Shown here piece by piece: positions 25,796 to 34,871 of a DNA stretch of 64,000 nt. The notes beneath the pieces were generated by a model. The model was given only the letters and a program-made list of their open reading frames with translations. It ran no database searches and was not told where the DNA came from. This DNA is from Acidimicrobiales bacterium (GTDB taxonomy: Bacteria; Actinomycetota; Acidimicrobiia; Acidimicrobiales; RAAP-2). The position numbers were made by a program, and so were the translations under genes. Location of the stretch: contig JADMIJ010000001.1 of assembly GCA_015478655.1 (NCBI GenBank), forward strand, positions 1 to 64,000. The letters run 5' to 3'. Each line of letters starts with the position of its first letter. Within the stretch, counting starts at the first letter, position 1.

Positions 25796-26638
25796 TCAGG
25801 CGGGGGTGGGGTCGAACACGTCGGCCAGTCCATCCACCAGCCACCGGCTGTCGGCGGAGAGGTCGTGACGGAGCGGGATCCGGCGACTGAGGCCCTCGAC
25901 CAGCTTCACCGCAGGGCCTCCCAGGCGCGGGGCGTCGGCGTCGGCCGGCCCTGGTTCGCGAGCGACGACCGTCTCCCCGGCGTCGACGACAAAACGGACG
26001 GTCGGATCTTCGGCATGGACGGCCAGGATGCCCGAACGGGCGACGCCGACCGCCGCCAGCAGGGCGGGACCGAGGACGGCCACATACAGGAGACTGGCTG
26101 TCACCTCATCGTCTTGCTCCACCGGCGTCAGCCCCAGGGGCAGGACGATGTCCCGCTCATGGACCCAGCCGTCCCACAGGGCGTGGAGAGCCACGGCGCG
26201 GAGGGCGATGTGGCCGGGTGGGGCTTCGGCCAGGAGCGACCACGACCCGTCATCGACGCCGTCAAGGGCATCGGCGAGGTCGTCGACGCTGGCGACGAAG
26301 TCATCGAGCACTGCGGCGGACGCGAGGTCGTGCATGGGCTCGACCATCAGCCGAGGGGTGACGACCGGGTCGAACCCCACCAGCAAACGGGTCGGGGTGC
26401 CGGCCCGCGCGGATCGCACGGACAGCGCCCAGAATCGATTGACGCCGACGAGGTGCGCGACCACATCCTGCACCGACCATCCCGAACAGCGGCTGGGTGC
26501 TGTCCACTGCTCGATCTCGAGACCACCAAGGATGTCGGCCAAGCGGCGACGCTGTCGCAGGAGGGGCACGGAGGGATCAGGGAGTTGCACCTCGACCCTC
26601 AGGGGCGGCCGGCCGTCATAGCGCGGTGCGAGCTGCAT
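25796..26638 (-). CDS. Maleylpyruvate isomerase/DinB-like family protein
   Basis: The 280-residue protein belongs to the mycothiol-dependent maleylpyruvate isomerase N-terminal (DinB-like four-helix) group. The N-terminal part has RCSGWSVQDVVAHLVGVNRFW (split near residues 48-68) with a probable metal-binding His, and ALHALWDGWVHERDIVLP near residue 170 supplies further His/Glu ligands. The C-terminal part looks like an SCP2-like domain. Many members act with mycothiol; the actual reaction is unknown. The ATG at 26638 follows TACCAT by six bases, supporting a leaderless start. Confidence 0.8.
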   Translation of the reverse strand: MQLAPRYDGRPPLRVEVQLPDPSVPLLRQRRRLADILGGLEIEQWTAPSRCSGWSVQDVVAHLVGVNRFWALSVRSARAGTPTRLLVGFDPVVTPRLMVEPMHDLASAAVLDDFVASVDDLADALDGVDDGSWSLLAEAPPGHIALRAVALHALWDGWVHERDIVLPLGLTPVEQDDEVTASLLYVAVLGPALLAAVGVARSGILAVHAEDPTVRFVVDAGETVVAREPGPADADAPRLGGPAVKLVEGLSRRIPLRHDLSADSRWLVDGLADVFDPTPA

Positions 26639-26644
26639 TGACGG

Positions 26645-26650
26645 ATGGTA
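26645..26650 (-). promoter_or_regulatory. -10 hexamer of the DinB-like gene
   Basis: TACCAT on the minus strand is exactly six bases before the ATG at 26638, the spacing of a leaderless promoter. Confidence 0.5.
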
Positions 26651-26743
26651 GTTCTGGTGACCGGCTCGACGGTGTCCCGACCACGGCGCTCCCGGAGTCA
26701 CCGGGCTGCCCACACCCCTCCGGATCTTTGACACCTGAACCCC

Positions 26744-26774
26744 TTGACATTGGGTGTATTGCGATATATCGTAA
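26744..26774 (+). promoter_or_regulatory. Promoter with palindromic operator before the padR-like gene
   Basis: TTGACA (26744-26749), a 17-base spacer and TATCGT (26767-26772) form a good promoter. The perfect palindrome CGATATATCG (26762-26771) overlaps the -10 box and extends imperfectly to 16 bases (26759-26774). This is the expected place for an autorepressor site, probably bound by the PadR-like product. Confidence 0.6.
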
Positions 26775-26852
26775 CCGCACGAGAGCGATCGAGATAGACG
26801 CTCCTGGGGGTCCGCCACCCGGGTGGACCACACAGAACGACGGAGGTGCGTG

Positions 26853-27542
26853 ATGCACGGACACAGGAGATTCGACAGAGAGACAGAGGGTGAGCCCCAG
26901 TTCGGGCCGGGGTTTTCCCCAGCCGGACATCCCTATGACCGCCTCGCCGATCTGGCCCGCAGTCGGGCCGGAGGACGCGGGCGGGGGCGGGGACGACCTG
27001 ACGGGTTCGGGCCGGGGTTCGGGCGCCACGGTGAATTCGGGCCGGGTTTCGGCGGGCCGATGTTCGGTCGGCGGGCCAAGGTGGGGCGGGGCGACGTGCG
27101 GGCGGCCATCATCGCCCTCCTCGCCGAGGAGCCGATGCACGGCTACCAGATCATCACCGAGCTCACCGAGCGCAGTGGGGGGGTGTGGCGTCCGAGCCCG
27201 GGCTCGGTCTACCCCACCCTCCAGGCCATGGAGGATCAGGGGCTGGTGACGGCGACGAAGTCCGAGGGGCGCCGGGTGTTCAGCCTGACCGACGAGGGGC
27301 GGGCTGCCGCCGAAGCCGCCGGGGACGGACCGGCGCCCTGGGAGGATGCAGCCCGCGGTGCGGACCGTTCGCTGGTCAACCTCCGTGGCCTCATGGGTGA
27401 GGTGGCCGCGGCCAGCTATCAGGTGGGCCGCGCCGGTACCGAGCGTCAGGTCACCGCGGTGGGCGAGATCCTGAACGACACGCGGCGCCGCATCTACCTG
27501 GTCCTCGCCGACGGCATTGCCGACGACGGCGAAGCGGACTAG
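26853..27542 (+). CDS. PadR family transcriptional regulator
   Basis: The 229-residue protein has a Gly/Arg/Phe-rich N-terminus with repeated FGPGFG units (residues 8-78). A PadR winged helix follows (VRAAIIALLAEEPMHGYQII, then PGSVYPTLQAMEDQGLV and GRRVFSLTDEGR, about residues 85-160), and the C-terminal helices are probably for dimerisation. PadR proteins repress genes for stress or drug responses. GGAGG six bases before the ATG fixes the start. The palindrome over its own -10 box suggests autoregulation. A ferredoxin gene follows after 24 bases and may be co-transcribed. Confidence 0.9.
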   Translation: MHGHRRFDRETEGEPQFGPGFSPAGHPYDRLADLARSRAGGRGRGRGRPDGFGPGFGRHGEFGPGFGGPMFGRRAKVGRGDVRAAIIALLAEEPMHGYQIITELTERSGGVWRPSPGSVYPTLQAMEDQGLVTATKSEGRRVFSLTDEGRAAAEAAGDGPAPWEDAARGADRSLVNLRGLMGEVAAASYQVGRAGTERQVTAVGEILNDTRRRIYLVLADGIADDGEAD

Positions 27543-27565
27543 CGCACCGGACTAGAGCACCGGAC
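27535..27565 (+). repeat. 13-bp tandem duplication at the padR/ferredoxin junction
   Basis: The unit CGGACTAGCGCAC occurs twice (second copy with A for C at position 9) and is followed by a third partial CGGAC. It repeats the padR stop codon and separates the two genes, so it looks like a recent slippage event. Confidence 0.7.
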
Positions 27566-27566
27566 G

Positions 27567-27914
27567 ATGGCGAAGCAGAAGGCCGGCAGGCTCGAGAAGA
27601 AGCGGCGGGCCGCCGCTCATCCCGACCGCCCGGGTGAGCGGTGCGCCGCACCCGCCGCCACCTATGCACCGGCCATCGACCATGCCCGGTGCGAAGGGAA
27701 GCGCGACTGCATCGACGTCTGCCCGAACGACGTGTTCGAGGTTCGGCGCATCGATGAGGCGGACTACGACGCCCTGGGGCGGATGGCGCGACTGAAGGTC
27801 CGGGCCCACGGCATGCTGTCGGCCTACACGCCCAACGCCGACGACTGCCGCGCCTGCGGCCTGTGCGTGGTGGCCTGCCCGGAACAGGCGATCGTGCTGA
27901 CCCGGCTGCGCTGA
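27567..27914 (+). CDS. Ferredoxin with two 4Fe-4S-type sites
   Basis: The 115-residue protein has two cysteine clusters: CEGKRDCIDVCP (about residues 45-56) and CRACGLCVVACP (about residues 95-106). The first has spacing CxxxxxCxxxCP, longer than the classic CxxCxxCxxxCP, so it may hold a 3Fe-4S or unusual 4Fe-4S centre. The first 30 residues are Lys/Arg-rich. It would carry electrons in the cytosol, possibly to a P450 or an F420-linked enzyme, but no redox partner is adjacent. It follows the PadR-like gene. Confidence 0.87.
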   Translation: MAKQKAGRLEKKRRAAAHPDRPGERCAAPAATYAPAIDHARCEGKRDCIDVCPNDVFEVRRIDEADYDALGRMARLKVRAHGMLSAYTPNADDCRACGLCVVACPEQAIVLTRLR

Positions 27915-27918
27915 GGTC

Positions 27919-27932
27919 CCGGCCCGCGCCGG
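27919..27932. terminator. Hairpin between ferredoxin gene and pyrE
   Basis: CCGGC, four loop bases and GCCGG form a five-pair stem that fills the 18-base convergent gap. There is no T-run. Confidence 0.35.
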
Positions 27933-28502
27933 TCAGGCTCCTTCGTAGTCGAAGCCCAGGTCCGGAGCGGTCAACAGGGCCCGGAAGGGGATCCCCTCGG
28001 CGGCGGCCATGGCTTCGACCGTGCCGCCCCGGTCGACGACGGCCACCAACAGGACGGGCACGCCCTCGGCGTCCCGGACGGCCCGGGCGGCCTCGAGCAG
28101 CGAGGTGCCCCGGGTCACCGTGTCCTCGGTGACCACCACCCGGTCGCCGGGGTCGAGGGCTCCGGCGATCCGCCCCCCACCCCCGTGGTCCTTGGCCTCC
28201 TTGCGTACGCTGAACGCCTTGAGCGGGCGCCCCCGGCACGCCGCCACCCCGGCGGTGATGAAGGCCACCGGATCGGCACCCATGGTCAGCCCGCCGATGG
28301 CCGTCGCCTCATCGGGCAGCACCGAGAGCACCCCGTCGGCCACCGACATCATCGCCTCGGGCCGGCACACCGTCTGCTTCGAGTCGATGAACCAGCTGGA
28401 CTTCCGGCCCGACTTGAGGGTGAAGTCACCGCGCCTGACCGAGTGCTCCAAGAGATGACGGCGGAGCGCTTCGAACTCGGTCGGCGGCAGCGGGTGGCTC
28501 AC
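27933..28502 (-). CDS. pyrE: Orotate phosphoribosyltransferase
   Basis: The 189-residue product transfers ribose-5-phosphate from PRPP to orotate, making OMP in pyrimidine synthesis. The N-terminal RRGDFTLKSGRKSSWFIDSK is typical of OPRT and the PRPP loop is VVVTEDTVTRGTS (about residues 120-132). The length fits actinobacterial PyrE (about 180-190). Its ATG overlaps the purM stop as ATGA, so a pyrimidine enzyme is carried at the end of a purine operon (purF-purM-pyrE). Confidence 0.94.
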   Translation of the reverse strand: MSHPLPPTEFEALRRHLLEHSVRRGDFTLKSGRKSSWFIDSKQTVCRPEAMMSVADGVLSVLPDEATAIGGLTMGADPVAFITAGVAACRGRPLKAFSVRKEAKDHGGGGRIAGALDPGDRVVVTEDTVTRGTSLLEAARAVRDAEGVPVLLVAVVDRGGTVEAMAAAEGIPFRALLTAPDLGFDYEGA

Positions 28503-29623
28503 GCCGGCCCCGCGCCGGCGCTGTCGCCGGACCAGAACGGGGCGCCGACCAGTTCGACGCCGCGCTCCCCTGCCTCCACCCGACCCACGACCACGGCGTC
28601 TACTCCGGCCGCCGACAGGGCAGCCAAGGCGGCGCCACTGCTGTCACCGTCCACCGCCACCACCATGCCCAGCCCGAGGTTGAACACCCGGGCCATCTCC
28701 TGGTCGGTGACGTTCCCGAGGCGCCGGATCTCCCCGAAGATGGGCGGCACCGCCCACGTGTCCCGGTCCAGCACGGCCCGAGCCCCGTCGGGAAGGGCCC
28801 TGGGCACATTGCCCCCGATCCCGCCTCCGGTGATGTGGGCCACCGCGTGCACGTCGGAGGCGGCGATAGCGGCCCGTACGGCCGGTGTGTAGATGACCGA
28901 TGGGCGCAACAGCTCGTCCGCCAGGGTCGCGGACGCGCCCGGCCACGCCGGGCCGTCGAGCGCGAGGCCGGCCCGCTCCAGCAGCACCCGACGGGCCAGG
29001 GTGTAGCCATTGCATCGCAGACCGGGCGAGGGGAGACCGATGACCACGTCCCCCGGCCGCACTCGGGCTGGGCCCAGCGCCACATCGCGCTCGACCACCC
29101 CGACGGCGAACCCGACCAGGTCGAACTCGCCGGGCTCCATGACACCGGCGTGCTCGGCCATCTCCCCGCCCAACAGGGCGGCACCGACCTGACGGCACCC
29201 CTCGGCCACCCCGCTGACCAGGTCGGCCATCTGGGACGGGTCCACCGCCCCGGTCGAGATGTAGTCGAGGAAGAACAACGGCTCGGCGCCCTGGCAGACG
29301 AGGTCGTCCATGCACATGGCGACCAGATCGATGCCGATGGTGTCGAGCCGTCCAAGGGAACGGGCGACCAGCGCCTTGGTGCCCACGCCGTCCGTGGCCG
29401 CCACCAGCACCGGTTGCCGGTATCGGCCGGTGTCGAGGGCGAACAGGCCACCGAAGCCCCCGAGGCCGCCGATCACCTCGGGACGGAGGGTGGAGGCCAC
29501 CAGCGGCCGGATCCGATCGATGGCCCGCTCGCCGGCCTCGATGTCGACGCCGGCGTCGGCGTAGGTGGCCGAGGTGGACGGATCGGGTGGGGACAGGGTG
29601 GGTTCCGGTGCGACTCCGGTCAC
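28499..29623 (-). CDS. purM: Phosphoribosylformylglycinamidine cyclo-ligase
   Basis: The 374-residue enzyme closes FGAM to AIR with ATP in the fifth step of purine synthesis. It starts with TYADAGVDIEAGERAIDRI, followed by LVAATDGVGTKALVA with the ATP-binding Asp/Gly motif, and has GGEMAEHAGVM and HITGGGIGGNVPRAL. Length is a little above E. coli PurM because of extra N-terminal residues. The GTG start overlaps the purF stop by four bases (GTGA at 29620-29623). Confidence 0.96.
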   Translation of the reverse strand: MTGVAPEPTLSPPDPSTSATYADAGVDIEAGERAIDRIRPLVASTLRPEVIGGLGGFGGLFALDTGRYRQPVLVAATDGVGTKALVARSLGRLDTIGIDLVAMCMDDLVCQGAEPLFFLDYISTGAVDPSQMADLVSGVAEGCRQVGAALLGGEMAEHAGVMEPGEFDLVGFAVGVVERDVALGPARVRPGDVVIGLPSPGLRCNGYTLARRVLLERAGLALDGPAWPGASATLADELLRPSVIYTPAVRAAIAASDVHAVAHITGGGIGGNVPRALPDGARAVLDRDTWAVPPIFGEIRRLGNVTDQEMARVFNLGLGMVVAVDGDSSGAALAALSAAGVDAVVVGRVEAGERGVELVGAPFWSGDSAGAGPA

Positions 29624-31077
29624 GCCCGGATACCGCTGAGCGCCGGGCTGGCGCCGAGCTGCACGGGCACCGGCACCGGGTAGCTGCCGGTCAGGCAGGC
29701 GTCGCAGAACCCGGCGCCCGGGGCGTCGACGGCCGTGACCAGGTGGTCCAGCGACAGGTACTCGAGCGAGTCCACATCGAGGAACTCGACGATCTCCTCG
29801 TGGGTCTTGATCGATGCCAGCAGCTCTGTCCGGTCGGGCGTGTCGATCCCGTAGTAGCAGGGCCAGCGGAATGGCGGCGAGGAGATCCGCAGGTGCACCT
29901 CGACGGCGCCGGCCTCCCGCAGCATGGTGACCATGGCTCGTGTGGTGGTGCCGCGCACGATCGAGTCGTCCACGACGATCACCCGCTTGCCGGCGATGTT
30001 CTCACGGAGGGGATTGAGCTTGCGCCGGACCCCGTTGGCCCGTTCGACCTGTGTGGGGGCGATGAACGTGCGCCCGATGTAACGGTTCTTGACCAGCCCC
30101 TGCCCGTACGGGATACCGGAGGCCACCGCGTACCCTTCGGCAGCCGGGACCCCCGAGTCGGGCACGCCCATCACCAGGTCGGCGGGCACGGGCGCCTGGG
30201 TGGCGAGGAGCTGACCCATCCGCCGGCGGGCGCCGTGCACCTCGTTCCCGTAGAGCCGGGTGTCGGGCCGGGCGAAGTAGACGAACTCGAAGATACAGAG
30301 CTTGGGGTTGATCCGTTCGCCGGGGAAGGGCCGCTCCGAACGGACCTCCTTGCCGTCGATGACCACCATCTCGCCCGGCTCCAGCTCGCGGATGAATGTT
30401 GCGCCGATCACGTCGAGAGCGGGCGACTCCGAGGCCAGGACCCAACCCATCTCGAACTCGTCGGTGGCCTCGAGCCGTCCGAGGCACAGCGGTCGGAAGC
30501 CGTTCGGGTCCCGGACGCCGATGAGGCGGTCGGCGTCGAGGAGCACGAAGGAGAAGGCGCCCTCCACCGAGGGCAGCACCGCGGCGAGTGCCTTCTCGAG
30601 GTCGTCGGCGTGCTCGGCCCTGGTCAACTCGGGTACGTCGGGGGGGAAGGCCCGCCCCAGCAGCTCGGCCACCAGGTCGCTGTCCGACGAGACCAGGCCG
30701 GGGAGCATTCCCGCTGCCTCACCCAGTGCTGCGGTGTTGGTCAGGTTGCCGTTGTGGGCCAGACCGAAGCCGGCCCGACCGACGCCACGAAAGACGGGCT
30801 GGGCATGCATCCAGTCGCTCGAGCCGGCGGTCGAGTAGCGGGTGTGCCCGATGGCCATGTGGCCGCGGAGACCGGAGAGCTTGCGTTCGTCGAACACCGT
30901 AGTGACCAGGCCCATGTCCTTCATCACGGTGATGGCGTCGCCGTCGCTGACCGCCATGCCGGCGGACTCCTGGCCGCGGTGCTGGAGGGCGTAGAGGCCG
31001 TCGAAGGTGAGGTGTGCCACAGCCCGCCCCGGGGCGTACACCCCGAAGACTCCGCACGCTTCCTTGGCCTCCATCAT
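29620..31077 (-). CDS. purF: Amidophosphoribosyltransferase
   Basis: The 485-residue enzyme commits PRPP to purine synthesis by adding ammonia from glutamine. The Ntn-type glutaminase starts at the Cys of EACGVFGVYAP (Cys8), which must be exposed by removal of a seven-residue propeptide, and has LQHRGQESAG. The PRPP-binding segment VIVVDDSIVRGTT is near residue 360, and the C-terminal Cys-rich piece (FCDACLTG) may help bind an Fe-S cluster as in B. subtilis PurF. It is first in the purF-purM-pyrE operon and divergent from the PHP gene. Confidence 0.96.
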   Translation of the reverse strand: MMEAKEACGVFGVYAPGRAVAHLTFDGLYALQHRGQESAGMAVSDGDAITVMKDMGLVTTVFDERKLSGLRGHMAIGHTRYSTAGSSDWMHAQPVFRGVGRAGFGLAHNGNLTNTAALGEAAGMLPGLVSSDSDLVAELLGRAFPPDVPELTRAEHADDLEKALAAVLPSVEGAFSFVLLDADRLIGVRDPNGFRPLCLGRLEATDEFEMGWVLASESPALDVIGATFIRELEPGEMVVIDGKEVRSERPFPGERINPKLCIFEFVYFARPDTRLYGNEVHGARRRMGQLLATQAPVPADLVMGVPDSGVPAAEGYAVASGIPYGQGLVKNRYIGRTFIAPTQVERANGVRRKLNPLRENIAGKRVIVVDDSIVRGTTTRAMVTMLREAGAVEVHLRISSPPFRWPCYYGIDTPDRTELLASIKTHEEIVEFLDVDSLEYLSLDHLVTAVDAPGAGFCDACLTGSYPVPVPVQLGASPALSGIRA

Positions 31078-31238
31078 CGGTTGGTCACCGCACGCACCGG
31101 GGGTCGTCGAGCTGATTTGTCGCCACGATTAGGCCACACAAATGCCAGGTCGTGCCAGTCCAGCCTAGCGTCGGGCCGGATCGGTGCGCCGCTCTCCCAG
31201 GCCAGAGCGCTCCCCGCCTCCCGGTAGCCTCCGAAAGG

Positions 31239-32087
31239 ATGATCGACCTCCACACCCACTCCAGTGTCTCGGACGGCAGCGACCCCCCGGAGCGGATTCC
31301 CGAGTTGGCGGTCGAGGCCGGCTGCAGCGCGGTGGCCCTGACCGATCACGACTCGCTGGCGGGCATCGGGCGCGCCCGCCACCGGGCCGGCCAGTTCGGC
31401 ATCACCTTCGTCCCCGGGTGCGAGGTGTCCTGCCGTCCGATGGGGACCGGAGGCATGCACGTGCTGGTGTACTTCGTCGAGGACGACGGCAGCCGGATGT
31501 GCGAGGAACTGGGCCGGCTCCGCCAGGACCGCCGGCGGCGCAACATCGCCCTGGCCGATCGCCTGGCCGCCATGGGTGTGCCCATCACCTACGACATGGT
31601 GGTGGCCAGGGCCGGGGGCGAAGAGGGAATGGGGAGGCCACACTTCGCCTCGGTGATGGTGGCCGTCGGGGCGGCCGAGTCCGTTGACGACGCCTTCGAC
31701 CGCTACCTGACCCACGACCGCCCGGCCTTCATCCCCAAAGCCCGGCTGACCGGTGCCGACGTGGCCCGACTGGCCCGGGAGGCGGGAGGGGTGGCCGTCC
31801 TGGCCCACCCGTTCAGCAACGGGCTGGCCGGGGGCGACCTGGCCCGCATGGTCGGTGAGCTGGCCGAGGTCGGGTTCTCCGGCCTCGAGGCCCTCTACGG
31901 GCGCTACTCGCCGCGCCAGCGCCAACAGCTCGGCAACCTGGCCCGTCGTTTCGATCTTGTGGCCACCGGTGGCTCCGACCACCACGGTCTGCTCAAGCCG
32001 GACCTCAGGGTCGGCACCGGTCACGGCGACCTGAAGGTGCCCGACACGGCCCTGGCCCAGCTCGAGGCCCGGCGCCCCGACGGCTGA
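31239..32087 (+). CDS. PHP-domain phosphoesterase
   Basis: The 282-residue protein has a PHP domain that binds two or three metal ions. Motifs in order are DLHTHSSVSDGSD (residues 3-15), LTDHDSLAG, the glycine-rich middle GCEVSCRP, VLAHPFSNG and GGSDHHG near residue 250. Members such as YciV/TrpH hydrolyse 3',5'-nucleotide bisphosphates or the 5' ends of RNA. The ATG at 31239 is eight bases after TAGCCT (31225-31230). It lies between divergent purF and convergent purL, so a link to nucleotide turnover is possible but not shown. Confidence 0.9.
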   Translation: MIDLHTHSSVSDGSDPPERIPELAVEAGCSAVALTDHDSLAGIGRARHRAGQFGITFVPGCEVSCRPMGTGGMHVLVYFVEDDGSRMCEELGRLRQDRRRRNIALADRLAAMGVPITYDMVVARAGGEEGMGRPHFASVMVAVGAAESVDDAFDRYLTHDRPAFIPKARLTGADVARLAREAGGVAVLAHPFSNGLAGGDLARMVGELAEVGFSGLEALYGRYSPRQRQQLGNLARRFDLVATGGSDHHGLLKPDLRVGTGHGDLKVPDTALAQLEARRPDG

Positions 32088-32122
32088 GCACGACGACACC
32101 ACCGCCCACCGGGGGTGCCGTC

Positions 32123-34462
32123 TCAGTTGGTGGCCGGCGCCATCCCGTCGAGCAGGGAGGGCAGCCGCCCCCGCCAGGACCCGGTGGCCTGGGCCAGGCT
32201 GAGATCAACCAGTCCCTCCACCACCACCCGGGCGCCGCCGGTGTCGCCGAGCACGCGGAACCCGACGCCCGCCCCGGCCGCTCTCGAGATGAGCTCGGCC
32301 CTCCGGGTGGTGCACACCACCACCCGCGACGGGGCCTCGGTGAACAGCTCGTGGTGATCGGCCACGCCGGCCACGCGGACGCCGACGCCTGAGCGGACGG
32401 CCATCTCGGTGAGGGTCACCCCCAGCCCACCGCCGGACACGTCGTGGATCCCCGCCACCAGCGGGTCACCGCCGGCCACCGCTGCGCCCACCAGGCCCGA
32501 GACGAAGGACACCAGGCGCGAGTGGCCGGCGAGGTCGAGGGCAGGCAGGGTGCCGTTGCGGTGGCCTCGGCACTCGACGGCCCAGCGCGAGCCCCCGAGT
32601 GACGGGGGGCCCCGCCGGCCCATGGTGGTCCCGACGCTGGCGTCGAGCAGCACGAGCGCGGCGTCCTCGAACAGGGCCACCCCGGGAGGCCGGACCACGA
32701 GCCGGTCGATGAGGCCCAGCACACCGATGACCGGGGTGGGGTCGATGTCGACACCGAGGCTCTCGTTGTACAGACTGACATTGCCCCCGATGACCGGAAG
32801 GCCGAGGGCGACGCACGCCTCGCTCATCCCGTCGATGGCTTCGGACAGCTGCCACATCACCTCGGGGTGCTCGGGATTTCCGAAGTTGAGGCAGTTGACC
32901 ACGGCCATGGGGCGCGCCCCGGCGCAGGCCACGTTGAGCGCGCTTTCGGCCACGGTGGCGGCGGCACCGGCGCGGGGGTCGATGGAGCACCAGGTCGGGT
33001 TGGAGTCCGTGGTGAGGGCCAGACCCCGTTCCGACGGGGGCAGGCCGGGGGCGGCCAGGCGGAGCACGGCGGCGTCGCCCCCGGGGCCGTCGACCGTGTT
33101 GAGGAACAGTTGATGGTCGTACTGGCGATAGACCCAGGAGGGGTCGGACAACAGGGCCAGTACGTCCGGACCGCAGTCCGCGGGGGCGGGGAGGACGCCC
33201 GGGTCGTCGCCGGCGCGGGCCTCGTGATCGCCGGGCCGGGCCAGGGGCCGGTGGTAGAGCGGCGCCTCGTCGCTGAGCGCCCCGGCGGGGACATCCCCGA
33301 GCACCTGGCCCCCGAACCCGTCGAGGATCCGCAGCCGCCCCGGCCCCCCGGCCGGCGGCTCGGTGACCCGTCCGACCACGGCGGAGCGCACCTCCCACCG
33401 GCGGCACACCTCCTGCACCCGATCCAGGTCCTGGGGGGTCACGATGGCCAGCATGCGCTCCTGGCTCTCCGAGGTCATCACCTCGAAGGGGGCCATGCCC
33501 GGTTCACGCCGGGGCACGGCCGACACGTCGACGTCCATGCCCACGCCCCCCCGGGCTGCCGTTTCGCTGGTGGCGCAGACCAGTCCGGCCCCGCCGAGGT
33601 CCTGGATGCCGACCACCAACTTGGCGTCGAGCAGCTCGAGGCACGCCTCGATCAATCGCTTCTCCTCGTACGGGTCGCCCACCTGGACGCTGGGCCGCTT
33701 GGCCGCGTCCGCCTCGTCGCCCCCGTCCCCGAAGCCGGCCGATGCCAACACGCTGACCCCGCCGATCCCGTCGCGACCGGTCGGCGATCCCAGGAGGACC
33801 GCCAGGTTGCCCACGCCCGAGGCCTGCCCGAGCACCAGCCGGTCGGTGGGCAGTACGCCCATGCACAGCACGTTGACGAGGGGGTTCTGGGCGTAGCAGT
33901 CGTTGAAGGTCAACTCGCCGCCCACGGTGGGCACGCCCACCGAGTTCCCGTACCCGGAGATGCCAGCCACCACGCCCTCGATCAGCCACTGCTGGCGGGC
34001 ATCGGCCGGGTCCCCGAAGAACAGCGGGTCCATCACCGCGATGGGTCGCGCCCCCATGGTGAAGATGTCCCGCAGGATCCCCCCGACGCCCGTGGCCGCA
34101 CCCTGGTAGGGCTCGATGGCCGAGGGGTGATTGTGGCTCTCGATGCGAATGGCCACGGCGATACCGTCGCCGGCGTCGATGACCCCGGCATTCTCCCCGG
34201 GGCCCACCAGCACATGGGGAGCCTCGGTCGGGAGTCGCTTCAGGTGGACCCGCGACGACTTGTAGGAGCAGTGCTCGCTCCACATCACTGCGAAGAGGGC
34301 GAGCTCGAGGTGATTGGGGGGGCGGCGCAGGATGGCTTCGACCTCGTCGCGCTCGCCGTCGGTGAGGCCCAAGGCCCGGTGCAGCGGCACACCGTCCTCG
34401 ACCATCGGGTCGCTCCCCGATCCGGTCATCGGGCTCGGCACCTGTTCTCCACCCGCGTCCAC
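32123..34462 (-). CDS. purL: FGAM synthase, large subunit
   Basis: The about 779-residue small-type PurL makes FGAM from FGAR with ATP. It has NHLELALFAVMWSEHCSYKS near the N-terminus, the ATP-binding SHNHPSAIEPYQGAATGVGG stretch, and LGLPVIGGNVSLYNES. It needs PurQ for ammonia and PurS for assembly; both genes are at 35388-36367. The GTG at 34462 is seven bases after TACGCT (34470-34475), supporting a leaderless message. A GTG at 34441 with GGAG five bases upstream and an ATG at 34429 are alternatives. It is transcribed alone, away from purQS. Confidence 0.93.
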   Translation of the reverse strand: MDAGGEQVPSPMTGSGSDPMVEDGVPLHRALGLTDGERDEVEAILRRPPNHLELALFAVMWSEHCSYKSSRVHLKRLPTEAPHVLVGPGENAGVIDAGDGIAVAIRIESHNHPSAIEPYQGAATGVGGILRDIFTMGARPIAVMDPLFFGDPADARQQWLIEGVVAGISGYGNSVGVPTVGGELTFNDCYAQNPLVNVLCMGVLPTDRLVLGQASGVGNLAVLLGSPTGRDGIGGVSVLASAGFGDGGDEADAAKRPSVQVGDPYEEKRLIEACLELLDAKLVVGIQDLGGAGLVCATSETAARGGVGMDVDVSAVPRREPGMAPFEVMTSESQERMLAIVTPQDLDRVQEVCRRWEVRSAVVGRVTEPPAGGPGRLRILDGFGGQVLGDVPAGALSDEAPLYHRPLARPGDHEARAGDDPGVLPAPADCGPDVLALLSDPSWVYRQYDHQLFLNTVDGPGGDAAVLRLAAPGLPPSERGLALTTDSNPTWCSIDPRAGAAATVAESALNVACAGARPMAVVNCLNFGNPEHPEVMWQLSEAIDGMSEACVALGLPVIGGNVSLYNESLGVDIDPTPVIGVLGLIDRLVVRPPGVALFEDAALVLLDASVGTTMGRRGPPSLGGSRWAVECRGHRNGTLPALDLAGHSRLVSFVSGLVGAAVAGGDPLVAGIHDVSGGGLGVTLTEMAVRSGVGVRVAGVADHHELFTEAPSRVVVCTTRRAELISRAAGAGVGFRVLGDTGGARVVVEGLVDLSLAQATGSWRGRLPSLLDGMAPATN

Positions 34463-34469
34463 CGGCTCG

Positions 34470-34475
34470 AGCGTA
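34470..34475 (-). promoter_or_regulatory. -10 hexamer of purL
   Basis: TACGCT on the minus strand lies seven bases before the in-frame GTG at 34462. No -35 box is clear. It is the best promoter candidate upstream of purL. Confidence 0.4.
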
Positions 34476-34871
34476 CCCGGCCCGGGTTTGCGGCTCGCCG
34501 GCAGCGGTGTCCGCAGACCACACATGGAGCGCTCCGACAGCGCGGTCATTGCGCCCGAGCGGCGACGGCAGAGCCGGGGCGACCCGAACCGACCCCATCC
34601 GATCTCGGAGCGTCGGCAACCGCCCTATTGCGTGCTTGGAAGCACCCGCCCGTCGCCGATCGTCGCCGGCTCACCGGCTGCACCGCGTGGGAGCGGACCC
34701 CCCAATGGACGACGCCGAACGGGTCGAGCGTGGCCCAATGGGCACCGGGGACCGCGGGGTTCGCACCCAATCACACCCGGCGTGGGGACCTCCATGAGGG
34801 CAATGGACGCTCCCCGTTCTGCCCCTAATCCGAACGTCGGGACCGGCGTTCTTCGAGCAGTCGGATGCGCC
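34476..34871. other. Long non-coding gap between purL and a small conserved gene
   Basis: About 400 bases separate the purL promoter candidate from the signals of the next gene. Open frames here are weak in codon bias and have no recognisable product; a 30-codon frame at 34704-34796 is the only short one with a plausible ATG. No tRNA, repeat array or riboswitch fold was recognised. Confidence 0.4.

Noticed and set aside
27535-27565. 13-bp repeats as an attachment site
   Set aside because: They are tandem and only 31 bases long, with no integrase nearby; slippage is simpler.
29587-31227. A 546-codon plus-strand open frame over purF
   Set aside because: It is antisense to purF, which has full family motifs; the frame is low in hydrophobic structure and has no recognisable domain.
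34507-34797. A 96-codon plus-strand frame in the gap after purL
   Set aside because: Composition is Arg/Pro-rich, no ribosome binding site or TAnnnT hexamer is in place, and no similarity is recognised.
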